Part shown: positions 1 through 7,976 of the stretch, in pieces | Numbering within the stretch: the first letter of the stretch is position 1 | Layout of the letters: every line of letters starts with the position of its first letter | Assembly (NCBI RefSeq): GCF_014358075.1 | Contig: NZ_JACONT010000016.1 | Span: forward strand, 22,122-86,121 | DNA length: 64,000 bases | Direction of reading: 5' to 3' | From: Sphingomonas albertensis | GTDB taxonomy: Bacteria; Pseudomonadota; Alphaproteobacteria; Sphingomonadales; Sphingomonadaceae | Notes under the pieces: model-generated | Told to the model about the DNA's origin: nothing | The model's input: only the letters and a program-made list of their open reading frames with translations | The model's database searches: none | Program-made: the position numbers and the translations under genes

Positions 1-66
1 GTCTATTTCGATTGGATGACCCGCAACGGCCTGGTTCCGCGGCTCTTCGCAAAGTTGCGCGGCTAA
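1..66 (+). CDS. C-terminal end of an unidentified protein (partial)
   Basis: An open frame enters from the left edge and ends at a TAA at 64-66, giving about 21 residues ending in FAKLRG. Immediately after the stop comes a palindromic repeat, as is usual for 3' ends in this window. The fragment is too short to name. It is called coding because the frame is open to the edge and stops just before the repeat. Confidence 0.45.
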   Translation, partial: VYFDWMTRNGLVPRLFAKLRG

Positions 67-68
67 TT

Positions 69-173
69 CCCTCCCGCTTGCGGGAGGGGTTTAGGGGAGG
101 GGCTGACAGAGGCCGTCAGCCGAGACGCCTGCGGCCAAGCCCTCCCCCGACCCCTCCCGCAAGCGGAAGGGGA
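69..173. repeat. Paired-arm palindromic repeat, family C
   Basis: Two arms built on CTCCCGCTTGCGGGAGGGG face each other across about 45 bases, and each arm is itself a small hairpin. It fills the gap between the partial upstream gene and the 3' end of gshA, which are convergent. A second copy lies between hslV and hslU (44927-45041). Confidence 0.8.
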
Positions 174-177
174 GCAG

Positions 178-1554
178 TTAGAAGCTGGACTCGTCGTACA
201 CCCTCGAGACGTCGCCGCCCCAGACGCCGTGATACTTCTCAAGCAGCACCTCCGCCGGCACCTTGCCGCTGCGGACGATCTCGCGCAGCGGATCGAGGAA
301 GCCGCTCTCGTTGTCGCCAGCCCGGTTGAACCGCGCCCGCGCCGTCAGCCCGGCCCCGGCGATATCGAGCGCCTGGCCCGCGATGTCGCGCAGCTTGCCG
401 CCGCCCGAGATCGGCGCATCCAGCCCCAGCTTCGGCACCGCGTCGCGCAACGTCTGGCGCTCGTCGATCGTCCAGTCCTTGACCAGGTCCCACGCCGCAT
501 CGAGCGCGCCCTGATCGTACAGCAACCCGACCCACAGGGCCGGCAGCGCACAAATCCGGTTCCACGGCCCCCCATCGGCGCCGCGCATCTCGAGGAAGGT
601 CTTCAGCCGCACCTCGGGGAACGCGGTCGAGAGGTGATCCGTCCAGTCGTCGAGCGTCGGCTTCTCACCCGGCAGCACCGACAATTCGCCCTTCAGGAAA
701 TCGCGGAACGACAGCCCGGCGGCGTCGATATATTTCCCCTCGCGGTAGACGAAGTACATCGGCACATCGAGCGCATACTCGGCATAGCGCTCGTAGCCGA
801 ACCCCTCCTCGAACACGAACGGCAGCATGCCGGTGCGGTGCGGATCGGTGTCCGACCAGATATGGCTGCGGTACGACAGCATGCCGTTCGGCTTGCCTTC
901 GGTGAACGGCGAGTTCGCGAACAGCGCGGTCGCGAGCGGCTGGAGCGCGAGCCCGACGCGGAATTTCTTCACCATGTCCGCTTCGGACGCGTAATCCAAG
1001 TTCACCTGGATCGTGCAGGTCCGCAGCATCATGTCGAGCCCCATGCTGCCGACGCGCGGCATGTGCCGCAGCATGATCGCATAGCGCCCCTTGGGCATGA
1101 TCGGCAGTTCGACGCGCGTCTTGTCCGGCCACATGCCGAGCCCGAGGAAGCCGATCCCGAGCTTCTCGCCCGCGGCTTTCACCTGCTCGAGGTGACGCCC
1201 GGTCTCCGCACAGGTTTCGTGCAACGAGTCGAGCGGCGCGCCCGACAGCTCGAACTGGCCGGCGGGCTCCAGGCTGATGCTGCCGTCGGGGCCCGACATG
1301 GCGATCGCGTTGCCGCCTTCCATGACCGGCTTCCAGCCATATTGCTCCAGCTCGCCGAGCAGCGCGCGGATGCCGCCGGGCTCGTCATAGGACGGCGCGT
1401 GGTGATCGCCGTTCGCATAGACGAACTTCTCATGCTCGGTGCCGATCCGCCACGCGTCCTTCGGCTTTTCGCCCGCCGCGAAGCTGGCGATCAACTGGTC
1501 GCGCGACTCGATCGTCGGGCTGGTCTTGGGCGGAGCGGAATTGGTCGTCATCAT
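178..1554 (-). CDS. gshA: Glutamate-cysteine ligase, plant/alphaproteobacterial type
   Basis: Catalyses the ATP-dependent joining of glutamate and cysteine, the first step of glutathione synthesis, in the cytosol. The 458-residue length and the motifs GTEHEKF (about 38-44) and SLEPAGQFELSG (about 94-105) match the GCS2-type ligases shared by plants and alphaproteobacteria rather than the enterobacterial GshA. Two ATG codons are adjacent at the start (1554 and 1551) and either could be used. It lies 61 bases downstream of rsmE on the same strand and may be cotranscribed with it. A glutathione reductase gene (gor) is also present at 55326. Confidence 0.93.
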   Translation of the reverse strand: MMTTNSAPPKTSPTIESRDQLIASFAAGEKPKDAWRIGTEHEKFVYANGDHHAPSYDEPGGIRALLGELEQYGWKPVMEGGNAIAMSGPDGSISLEPAGQFELSGAPLDSLHETCAETGRHLEQVKAAGEKLGIGFLGLGMWPDKTRVELPIMPKGRYAIMLRHMPRVGSMGLDMMLRTCTIQVNLDYASEADMVKKFRVGLALQPLATALFANSPFTEGKPNGMLSYRSHIWSDTDPHRTGMLPFVFEEGFGYERYAEYALDVPMYFVYREGKYIDAAGLSFRDFLKGELSVLPGEKPTLDDWTDHLSTAFPEVRLKTFLEMRGADGGPWNRICALPALWVGLLYDQGALDAAWDLVKDWTIDERQTLRDAVPKLGLDAPISGGGKLRDIAGQALDIAGAGLTARARFNRAGDNESGFLDPLREIVRSGKVPAEVLLEKYHGVWGGDVSRVYDESSF

Positions 1555-1615
1555 CGCGCCTTACGCGCCGATGAACGGGGGGGCTAGAGGGGATTCGGAC
1601 CAATCGGTATCAATG

Positions 1616-2389
1616 TCATGCACCCGCCCGATCAGCGCTCCAGTCGGCGCTCCAGTCACCAGCGGCCGCCATCCATAACGCGACGGCGGCACCCGCCGCT
1701 GTTTCGGCCCGAAGGATGCGCGGCCCCAGTCCAATCCCCACGGCCTGCGGATGCGCGCGGATCGCCTCGCGCTCGTCCGCATCGAAGCCGCCCTCGGGCC
1801 CGATCAGGATCGCCGCCGGGCCGGGTCGCGATCGCATCGCCTCCAGCGCAGGCACACCGCCGGTCTCGTCCGCGAAGAACAGCGCGCGGTCGGCGGGCCA
1901 GTCCCGGAGCAGGGCGGCCAGCTTCACCGGCTCGGTCACCTCGGGCAGCGCCGTGCGCCCGCATTGCTCGGCCGCCTCGATCATCTGCGTCCGCAGGCGA
2001 TCGGTATTGGGCTTGTCGACGATCGTCCGCCGCGTGACGACGGGTTGCAGCCGCGCGACGCCCAGCTCGCACGCCTTTTCCGCCATCCAGTCGACGCGGC
2101 CTTTCTTGAGCGGCGCGGCGCACAGCCACAGATCAGGCACACCCTCGCGCGGCCGCAGCAACTCGGTGACGTCAAGCGTCAGGTCGCGCTTGCCGACGCT
2201 TGCGGCGACGCCGAGCCATTCGCCGGTCCGATCGTCGAACAGCTTCACCGGATCGCCGATCTTCATCCGCATCACCCCGACGAGATAATGCGCGGCTGGC
2301 CCGTCGACGTGGAGCGGACCGAGCGCGAGGGGGCTGTCGACGAAGAGGCGCGGCGTGGATTGCGGCGGCCAGGCGGGAGTTGCAGGCAT
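1616..2389 (-). CDS. rsmE: 16S rRNA (uracil(1498)-N(3))-methyltransferase
   Basis: Methylates U1498 of 16S rRNA in the assembled 30S subunit, using S-adenosylmethionine. The 257-residue protein has an N-terminal PUA-like part and a C-terminal SPOUT knot. The SPOUT signatures are EQCGR (141-145), GPEGGF (197-202) and LGPRILRAETA (221-231), which form the SAM pocket. Length and motif order are typical of RsmE. It is the first gene of a probable rsmE-gshA unit. Confidence 0.93.
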   Translation of the reverse strand: MPATPAWPPQSTPRLFVDSPLALGPLHVDGPAAHYLVGVMRMKIGDPVKLFDDRTGEWLGVAASVGKRDLTLDVTELLRPREGVPDLWLCAAPLKKGRVDWMAEKACELGVARLQPVVTRRTIVDKPNTDRLRTQMIEAAEQCGRTALPEVTEPVKLAALLRDWPADRALFFADETGGVPALEAMRSRPGPAAILIGPEGGFDADEREAIRAHPQAVGIGLGPRILRAETAAGAAVALWMAAAGDWSADWSADRAGA

Positions 2390-2404
2390 AACTCGCCTCT
2401 AGCA

Positions 2405-2598
2405 AATCCTCCCCGGAACGGGGAGGGGGACCAGCGCAGCTGGTGGAGGGGGGCTCCACAGGCGTCACGCTAGCGTTCAGCGTTTTCCACAAGGGTTGCC
2501 CGCGCGTGTCTCGCCTTCCGCCAGCGTTACGTTCGGGGCGATCCCCCTCCACCCTTCGCCAATGGCGAACGGTCCCCCTCCCCGTGCCGGGGAGGATT
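2405..2598. repeat. Paired-arm palindromic repeat upstream of rsmE
   Basis: Outer arms AATCCTCCCCGG...GGGGAGG and their complement near 2575-2598 enclose inner complementary blocks (GGACCAGCGCAGCTGGTGG and the CCACCCTTCGCCAATGG side). The whole can fold as a long imperfect stem. It is a different family from the copy immediately to its right. Confidence 0.7.
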
Positions 2599-2614
2599 TT
2601 GCGCACCGTCTAGC

Positions 2615-2716
2615 TCCCCTCCCTGGAGGGGAGGGGCTGGGGGTGGGTCGGCCTGTAATTGCCGAGACGCTCGCCAAGCAGCCGACCCACCCCCGACCCC
2701 CCCTCCAGGGAGGGGA
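2615..2716. repeat. Paired-arm palindromic repeat, family B copy 1
   Basis: The arms are CCCCTCCCTGGAGGGGAGGGG followed by GGGGGTGGGTCGG, mirrored by CCGACCCACCCCC and CCCCTCCAGGGAGGGG. The same layout recurs at 16654-16761, 18755-18865, 43113-43218 and 62905-63012. Confidence 0.85.
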
Positions 2717-2720
2717 GATT

Positions 2721-2820
2721 ATCAGCGCTTCCTTGCGCCCACATCTTGAGATCAGCGCTTCCTTGCGCCCACATCTTGAGATCAGCGCTTCCTTGCGCCC
2801 ACATCTTGAGATCAGCGCTT
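2721..2820. repeat. 30-base direct tandem repeat, three full copies plus a diverged fourth
   Basis: Units 2721-2750, 2751-2780 and 2781-2810 are identical (beginning ATCAGCGCTTCC and ending ACATCTTGAG). A fourth partial unit begins at 2811 and runs into the 3' end of a small membrane-protein ORF. The unit is 10 codons long and contains the stop codon of that ORF, so it looks like a tandem duplication of the gene's last codons. Confidence 0.9.
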
Positions 2821-3003
2821 CCGCCGCGCCCACATCTTCCGCGCCACCACCCACGCAACAATCAAAACCACGACGCCGAGAATCAACACCCCAGCCACCG
2901 CCCCGGCGACCCGGAAAATTCCCCAGAACAACGCCTCGACGAATCGCCCGACCGCGACCGAAAGGCCGATCACAAAAGAGGCTCCATACGCGACACGCCT
3001 CAC
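2812..3003 (-). CDS. Small hydrophobic membrane protein, function unknown
   Basis: This 63-codon ORF starts with GTG and encodes a protein with two strongly hydrophobic stretches (about residues 5-30 and 33-53) and a basic tail ending KMWARRKR. It would be a small inner-membrane protein, and no family is recognised. It is transcribed away from ubiA. Its last codons and stop are repeated three times downstream as the 30-base tandem array. It is supported only by hydrophobicity, the open frame and its position, so it may not be a real gene. Confidence 0.4.
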   Translation of the reverse strand: MRRVAYGASFVIGLSVAVGRFVEALFWGIFRVAGAVAGVLILGVVVLIVAWVVARKMWARRKR

Positions 3004-3055
3004 CGGTAGCCGGCAAAGGCTTGCGCGCCAAACCCCGTCTTCCTACGCCCGCAGG

Positions 3056-3997
3056 ATGCAGACCCAGCCGAGCCACGCGGAAATCGTCCCTGACAGCGAG
3101 CATCGCGGTCTCGTCGGCCGCCTCCCGCCGACCCTCCGCGGCCTGGCGCTTCTCGCCCGTTTCGACCGCCCGATCGGCTGGTGGCTGCTGTTCTGGCCCG
3201 GCGCCTGGGGCGTCGCGCTCGCCGGTGGCGCTGTGCAAAGATGGGACCTGATCCTCTGGCTTCTCCTCGGCAGCATCGCGATGCGTGGCGCGGGCTGCGT
3301 GTTCAACGACATCGTCGACCGCGACCTCGACGCGCAGGTCGCCCGCACCCGCGCCCGCCCGATCCCCAGCGGCCTCGTGTCGATCAAGCTCGCCTGGATC
3401 TGGCTCGTCGCGCTCTGCCTGATCGGCCTGATCGTCCTTCTCCAACTCACCCCCTTCGCCGCGATCGTCGCGCTCGCGAGCCTCGCCCCCGTCGCCGCTT
3501 ATCCGTTCATGAAGCGCATCACCTGGTGGCCGCAGGCGTGGCTCGGCATCGTCTTCTCCTGGGCGTTGCTGGTCGGCTGGAGCGACATCGCCGGCGCGCT
3601 CGATGCACCGATGTGGCTGCTCTACGCGGGTTCGATCGCCTGGGTGATCGGCTACGACACGATCTACGCGCTGCAGGACCGCGAGGACGACGCGATGATC
3701 GGCATCCGCTCGTCCGCACTCCGCATGGGCGCGCGCGTCAAGACCGGCGTCGGCGCCTTCTATGTCGCCGCGATCGCGCTCTGGGCCGCCGCCTTCTGGC
3801 AAGTCCGCCCCGATCCGCTCGCGATCGCGGCGCTCGTTCCCGCCGCGCTCCACCTCGCCTGGCAGGTCGCAACCCTCAAACCCGACACGCACGAAGGCGC
3901 AGGCACCGCCGCACTCGCCCGCTTCCGCGCGAACCGGTTCGCCGGGCTGCTCATGTTCCTAGCCTGTGTGGTTGTCGGCACGAGCCTGCATCCTTAA
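3056..3997 (+). CDS. ubiA: 4-hydroxybenzoate polyprenyltransferase
   Basis: Attaches the polyprenyl chain to 4-hydroxybenzoate in ubiquinone biosynthesis, at the inner membrane. The 313-residue protein has several hydrophobic helices. The first aspartate-rich prenyl-diphosphate motif is NDIVDRDLD (84-92), and the second lies near residues 200-212 (YDTIYALQDREDD). Both are the Mg2+-diphosphate ligands expected of UbiA. The ATG at 3056 gives an N-terminal extension of about 35 residues before the first helix, so a downstream start is possible. The next gene, pmbA, begins 9 bases later. Confidence 0.92.
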   Translation: MQTQPSHAEIVPDSEHRGLVGRLPPTLRGLALLARFDRPIGWWLLFWPGAWGVALAGGAVQRWDLILWLLLGSIAMRGAGCVFNDIVDRDLDAQVARTRARPIPSGLVSIKLAWIWLVALCLIGLIVLLQLTPFAAIVALASLAPVAAYPFMKRITWWPQAWLGIVFSWALLVGWSDIAGALDAPMWLLYAGSIAWVIGYDTIYALQDREDDAMIGIRSSALRMGARVKTGVGAFYVAAIALWAAAFWQVRPDPLAIAALVPAALHLAWQVATLKPDTHEGAGTAALARFRANRFAGLLMFLACVVVGTSLHP

Positions 3998-4006
3998 GTC
4001 GCTGCT

Positions 4007-5353
4007 ATGCTGACCCCAGACCAAGCCCGCGACCGCGCCCACGACATCGTCCAGCGCGCGAGGGCGGCGGGCGCCGACGCCGCCGACGCGGTCTTCGCCG
4101 CCGACGCCGCGCTCGACGTGTCGATCCGCCTCGGCAAGCTCGAGGATATCGGCCGCTCCGAAAGCGAGGATCTGGGCCTGCGCGTGTTCGTCGGCCAGCG
4201 TTCCGCCAGCGTATCCACTTCCGACCTGTCGACCGCCGCGATGGACGCGCTCGTCGAACGCGCGGTGGCGATGGCACGCGAAGCCCCCGAAGATCCCTGG
4301 GCCGGTCTCGCCCCCGCCGACCGCCTTCTCCACGGCATCATCCCGATGCTAGGCCTCGACGACGGCGGCGAAGCCAGCCCCGAGCAACTCCGCGACGCAG
4401 CCCTCGAAGCCGAGGACGCCGCCCGCGCCGTCCCCGGTGTTTCGAACAGCGAAGGCGGCGGCGCCAGCGCCTCGCGCAGCGTCTGGGCACTCGCCACCAG
4501 CCACGGTTTCGCCGGCGCCTATGCCGCGACGGGCTACGGTGTTTCGGCCAGCGTCTTGGCGGGTGAAGGTGGCACCATGCAGCGCGATTACGCGCACAGC
4601 AGCGCCCGCCTCCGCGCGCATCTCGAAGCACCCGAAGCGATCGGCCGCCGCGCCGGCGAACAGGCGGTGGCCCGTCTCAACCCCGGCCGTCTCGTCAGCG
4701 GCCCCACCACGATCGTCTACGACCGCCGCGTCGGCGGATCGTTGGTCGGCCACATGCTCGGCGCGATCTCCGGCCAGGCGATCACGCGGAAGACCAGCTT
4801 CCTGCTCGATTCGCTCGGCAGCCAGGTGTTCGCGCACGGCATCACCATCCGCGACGATCCGCACCGCCCGCACGGCCTGCGCTCGCGTCCGTTCGACGGC
4901 GAGGGGCTCCCCGTCTCGCCGAGCGACATCATCGAGGACGGCATGCTCGAACGCTGGCTACTCGACTCCGCCTCGGCACGCCAGCTCGGCCTCGAACCCA
5001 CCGGCCACGCCGCCCGCGGTGTCGGCGGCGGCCCCGGCGTGGCGACCAGCAACGTGTTCATGGAACCGGGCCACGTCCCGCTTGAAACGCTGATCGCGGA
5101 CATCACGTCGGGCGTCTACGTCACCGAGTTGATGGGCGGCGGCGCGAACGGCGTCACCGGCGACTACAGCCGTGGCGCGGCAGGCTTCCGCATCGAGAAC
5201 GGCCAGATCACCACGCCGGTCGCGGAGTTCACGATCGCCGGCAACGTGAAGGACATGTTCCTCGCGATGACCCCCGCCAACGATCTCGAATTCCGCTACG
5301 GCGTCAACGTGCCGACCCTGCGCGTGGAGGGCATGACGGTGGCGAGTGGCTGA
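4007..5353 (+). CDS. pmbA: TldD/PmbA family metallopeptidase (PmbA/TldE type)
   Basis: PmbA pairs with TldD in a hetero-oligomeric peptidase that trims peptides such as microcin B17 precursor or degrades unstructured peptides. In this family the zinc site is on TldD and PmbA lacks it. The 448-residue length, the N-terminal ARAAGADAADAVF region and the C-terminal block with VTELMGGGANGVTGDYSRG fit PmbA. No TldD gene is in the window. The gene follows ubiA closely and its last codons overlap the GTG of the next gene by 8 bases, so the three genes probably form an operon. Confidence 0.88.
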   Translation: MLTPDQARDRAHDIVQRARAAGADAADAVFAADAALDVSIRLGKLEDIGRSESEDLGLRVFVGQRSASVSTSDLSTAAMDALVERAVAMAREAPEDPWAGLAPADRLLHGIIPMLGLDDGGEASPEQLRDAALEAEDAARAVPGVSNSEGGGASASRSVWALATSHGFAGAYAATGYGVSASVLAGEGGTMQRDYAHSSARLRAHLEAPEAIGRRAGEQAVARLNPGRLVSGPTTIVYDRRVGGSLVGHMLGAISGQAITRKTSFLLDSLGSQVFAHGITIRDDPHRPHGLRSRPFDGEGLPVSPSDIIEDGMLERWLLDSASARQLGLEPTGHAARGVGGGPGVATSNVFMEPGHVPLETLIADITSGVYVTELMGGGANGVTGDYSRGAAGFRIENGQITTPVAEFTIAGNVKDMFLAMTPANDLEFRYGVNVPTLRVEGMTVASG

Positions 5354-6164
5354 CCCGCGCCGCCGCGGGCCGGAACGGTCGCCGGAATGGCTGCGCGCGA
5401 TGGCCGACGCCGTCGCGAAGATCGCCATGGAGGCCGGCGCGATGGCGCACGACCGCTTCGACACCGATTTCCAGCGCTGGGAAAAGACCCCCGGCAGCCC
5501 GGTCTGCGAACTCGACATCGCGATCGACCGGATGCTCAAGTCCCGCCTGTCGACCCTGCTCCCCGAGGCAGGCTGGCTCTCCGAGGAAACCGCCGACAAC
5601 GCCGACCGCCTCGCGCATGACCTGCTCTGGGTGGTCGACCCGATCGACGGGACGCGCGACTATATCCGCGCCCGTCCCGGCTGGTGCGTCTCGATCGCGC
5701 TGGTCGACCGCGGCCGCCCGGTGATCGGCATCCTCGACGCCCCCACGCGCGACGAGCACTGGCGCGCGGTGGTCGGGCAGGGCGCCACCCGCAACGGCGT
5801 GGCGCTCCAGACCGGCACCCGCACCGAATTCGCCGGCAGCCGCACCCCCGTCGACGCCCTCCCCAAAGCCGACCGCGACCTCGTTATGGTCCACAAGCCC
5901 AACTCGATCGCGCTCCGCATAGCCATGGTCGCCGCCGACGAAGCCGACCTCGTCGCGACGCTCCGCTGGGGCAACGAATGGGACATCGCCGCGGCAGTGC
6001 TGGTCGCCAGCGAAGCGGGGGCGACGGTGAGCGACGCGCTCGGCGCGCCGCTGGTGTTCAACAAACCGCGGCCGCAGGCGTTCGGGGTGTTGGCCTGCAT
6101 TCCGGGGATACACGGCGCGGCGGTCGAACGGTTGGCCGACCGGGCGCGCACCGTACTGGGTTGA
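5346..6164 (+). CDS. cysQ: Inositol monophosphatase family protein, CysQ-like 3'(2'),5'-bisphosphate nucleotidase
   Basis: Probably removes a phosphate from 3'-phosphoadenosine 5'-phosphate or a related small molecule, using Mg2+. The 272-residue protein carries the family's metal-binding motifs: EE in GWLSEETA (about 77-84), DPIDGTRDY (about 98-106) and the C-terminal WDIAAAVLVASEAGA. The start is a GTG overlapping the stop of pmbA, which indicates translational coupling. Inositol-1-phosphatase activity cannot be excluded from sequence alone, because the superfamily shares these motifs. Confidence 0.85.
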   Translation: MADPRRRGPERSPEWLRAMADAVAKIAMEAGAMAHDRFDTDFQRWEKTPGSPVCELDIAIDRMLKSRLSTLLPEAGWLSEETADNADRLAHDLLWVVDPIDGTRDYIRARPGWCVSIALVDRGRPVIGILDAPTRDEHWRAVVGQGATRNGVALQTGTRTEFAGSRTPVDALPKADRDLVMVHKPNSIALRIAMVAADEADLVATLRWGNEWDIAAAVLVASEAGATVSDALGAPLVFNKPRPQAFGVLACIPGIHGAAVERLADRARTVLG

Positions 6165-6227
6165 CGGCAATGATAAGGTGGTGAGTGGTCCGATCTTTTC
6201 TGGGCAGGAAAAGACAATTTCAGCAGG

Positions 6228-6788
6228 TTATTGAGCTGGCGAATTAAACGTTAGCTTTTCCCAGTCTTCAAAATAGGCTTCGTCCTTGGGTCTGGCGCGG
6301 ATCATATCAATATAGTCCTGAGCATCAACGCCAGTCTCTTCGATCAGCGCATTCGCAACCTTTCGGAAATGGTCTGCAGTAAGGGCACAAGCGCCTGCGA
6401 TCACATCGATGCCCCGCTCGCTCCAGAGGTTATGTATGTGGCACTGCCAGAAGTTATGCGCCAGATAGTCGCGGCCATCCTTGGCGATGCTTAGCGCGTC
6501 CCGAAGCAATTCGGACAGCTTGAATGCTCTAAGCAAACGACCTTGAACCGTGGCGAAGTTTCCGCGCATCACGTTGGTAATAAGCGCTCTGTGTTCGGCA
6601 GCGTTCGTCTCGGCCATAGCTCGCTCGCCAAGTCTGAGCACTTCTGCCTTCACGATAATCAACGCCATCAGTTGTTCAAGCGCGGACGCGGCTGTCATGG
6701 CATGACCGTACGCTTCGAATGCCCGAAACCAATCTACGCCGTCAGGAGGTTCGCCGAACCAAACTGCGATATCGTGCTTGTCGGGCAT
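6228..6788 (-). CDS. Hypothetical protein in a low-GC patch
   Basis: A 186-residue protein starting at the ATG at 6788 (a TTG codon sits directly before it). It is rich in alanine, leucine and charged residues, appears soluble and mostly helical, and has no signal peptide or membrane segment. A central segment with DYLAHNFWQCHI is notable for aromatic and histidine residues. I do not recognise a family. Base composition here is clearly lower in GC than in the flanking core genes, which suggests recent acquisition. The ATG overlaps the stop of a small upstream frame in the arrangement TGATG. Confidence 0.65.
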   Translation of the reverse strand: MPDKHDIAVWFGEPPDGVDWFRAFEAYGHAMTAASALEQLMALIIVKAEVLRLGERAMAETNAAEHRALITNVMRGNFATVQGRLLRAFKLSELLRDALSIAKDGRDYLAHNFWQCHIHNLWSERGIDVIAGACALTADHFRKVANALIEETGVDAQDYIDMIRARPKDEAYFEDWEKLTFNSPAQ

Positions 6789-7009
6789 CAAATCCCAGAC
6801 CTCGGTAAAGCGTTACGCGTTCGGGTGCCGCTATGGTCAGCGCAATAGAGCAAGCTATGCCATGTCACACGTCCAGAAGTCCTCAACGTAGCATGATCGA
6901 GAATAGCGGCATCAAGCTCGCTTTTCTTCAAGTCGTCGCCATTGATAACGCATTGTAGGCTGTTGATCAGGAACGTTCGCGCGTCGGTCATGTCGTCAAA
7001 CTGCCCCAA
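6788..7009 (-). CDS. Possible small ORF coupled to the downstream hypothetical gene
   Basis: A frame of up to 73 codons (TTG start, with an ATG six codons later) ends at a TGA whose last base is the first base of the next gene's ATG. The N-terminal half (DDMTDARTFLINSLQCVIN) looks protein-like, while the C-terminal half is less convincing. The stop-start overlap is the main reason to list it. It could instead be leader sequence. Confidence 0.3.
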   Translation of the reverse strand: MGQFDDMTDARTFLINSLQCVINGDDLKKSELDAAILDHATLRTSGRVTWHSLLYCADHSGTRTRNALPRSGI

Positions 7010-7263
7010 CGCTAGCGATCCGGCAATGTCCGTTATTCAGATTTTAATCCGGCCAATTACGGTCTGGCTTGAGGGAAATCTACCGAAACGCGAGAGCTAC
7101 GCGCCTGCCCTTCGTGCGGCTGGTCAGGTGGAAGTGTAGGCACCGGTCGCACCGATACGCCCTGAGCGGCACGCGTCCGGTTTGCGCCACCGCTAGCGCA
7201 TCCGCCTCCGACACGAACCGTGCCTTTCGGCGGCAGACGCTGAGCCGGGTGCGTTTCACCTGC
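7010..7263. other. Intergenic stretch without a recognisable feature
   Basis: This 254-base gap separates the low-GC hypothetical locus from the 3' end of the XpaC-like gene. The short frames crossing it have no protein-like composition. No palindromic repeat of the families seen elsewhere was found in it. Confidence 0.5.
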
Positions 7264-7971
7264 TCAGTCCTTGTACTTCATCTCCAGGAAGCGACCGCGG
7301 GTCGAGAGGTTGTCGAGGTCGCTTTGCGCGAGGCGGGCGGTCATCTCGCCGATTTCCTGCTCGATCAGCTTCAGGCCGTCGACCAGTTCGGCGTCGGGCG
7401 TGCGGCCGTTGCGCGGGGTGGTGCGGAGCGACGCCGGGACCTTTTCGTAATCCTTGACGAAGGCGGGCAATTGTTCGCCGATCAGTTTGCGCACGTCGAC
7501 CGCTTCCTGCGTGTTCGCGTCGAGCGTCGCCAACTGCGGCGTCAGCGTTTCGAGACGCAGGCCTATCCGGTCGACCAGCGTCATCGCGGATGCGGGGAGG
7601 GCGGGGCGCTGCGCCTCCAGCCAGCGTTCGGTCTGTGCGGGGAGGGCGCGGATGTCGACTGCCGCGAGCCGCTCCGGCGTCGGCGCGCGTTCCGCCGGCC
7701 AGACCGCGAACAGCACCGTCGCGGCGACCAGCAGCGCCATCACCAGCATCGCGCCGCCGATCCCGAGTGGCACGATCCAGCCGATCACCATCGCCGCGAT
7801 CAGGATCGCCACGTCGGCGACCGCGATCCGGGTCAGCCGCTTGCCGATCGCCTGCGTCTGCCTCGCCCGCCCCCGCGATGGCGTACGCGCGATGGCGGTG
7901 CCCGTCCGGTCGTCCGAAATGCGCGACCAGGAGGCGCGGGCGCTGGCGATGGCGTCGTCGACTTCGCTCAC
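7264..7971 (-). CDS. XpaC-like membrane protein (5-bromo-4-chloroindolyl phosphate hydrolysis family)
   Basis: This 235-residue protein has two adjacent membrane segments at about 46-95 followed by a cytosolic helical domain with coiled-coil character. In bacteria, XpaC-family genes are typically found next to telA homologues. Here the gene begins 5 bases after the TelA-like stop, so the two are almost certainly cotranscribed. The biochemical role of the family is not established. The name comes from a phenotype and should not be read as an enzyme activity. Confidence 0.7.
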   Translation of the reverse strand: MSEVDDAIASARASWSRISDDRTGTAIARTPSRGRARQTQAIGKRLTRIAVADVAILIAAMVIGWIVPLGIGGAMLVMALLVAATVLFAVWPAERAPTPERLAAVDIRALPAQTERWLEAQRPALPASAMTLVDRIGLRLETLTPQLATLDANTQEAVDVRKLIGEQLPAFVKDYEKVPASLRTTPRNGRTPDAELVDGLKLIEQEIGEMTARLAQSDLDNLSTRGRFLEMKYKD

Positions 7972-7976
7972 GAGGG

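Noticed and set aside
2721..2820. Direct repeats as a possible CRISPR array
   Set aside because: The 30-base units are contiguous with no spacers between them, and no cas gene is in the window.
3181..4566. A long Arg-rich frame over ubiA and pmbA
   Set aside because: Shadow frame with arginine-rich composition typical of frame-shifted GC-rich coding sequence.
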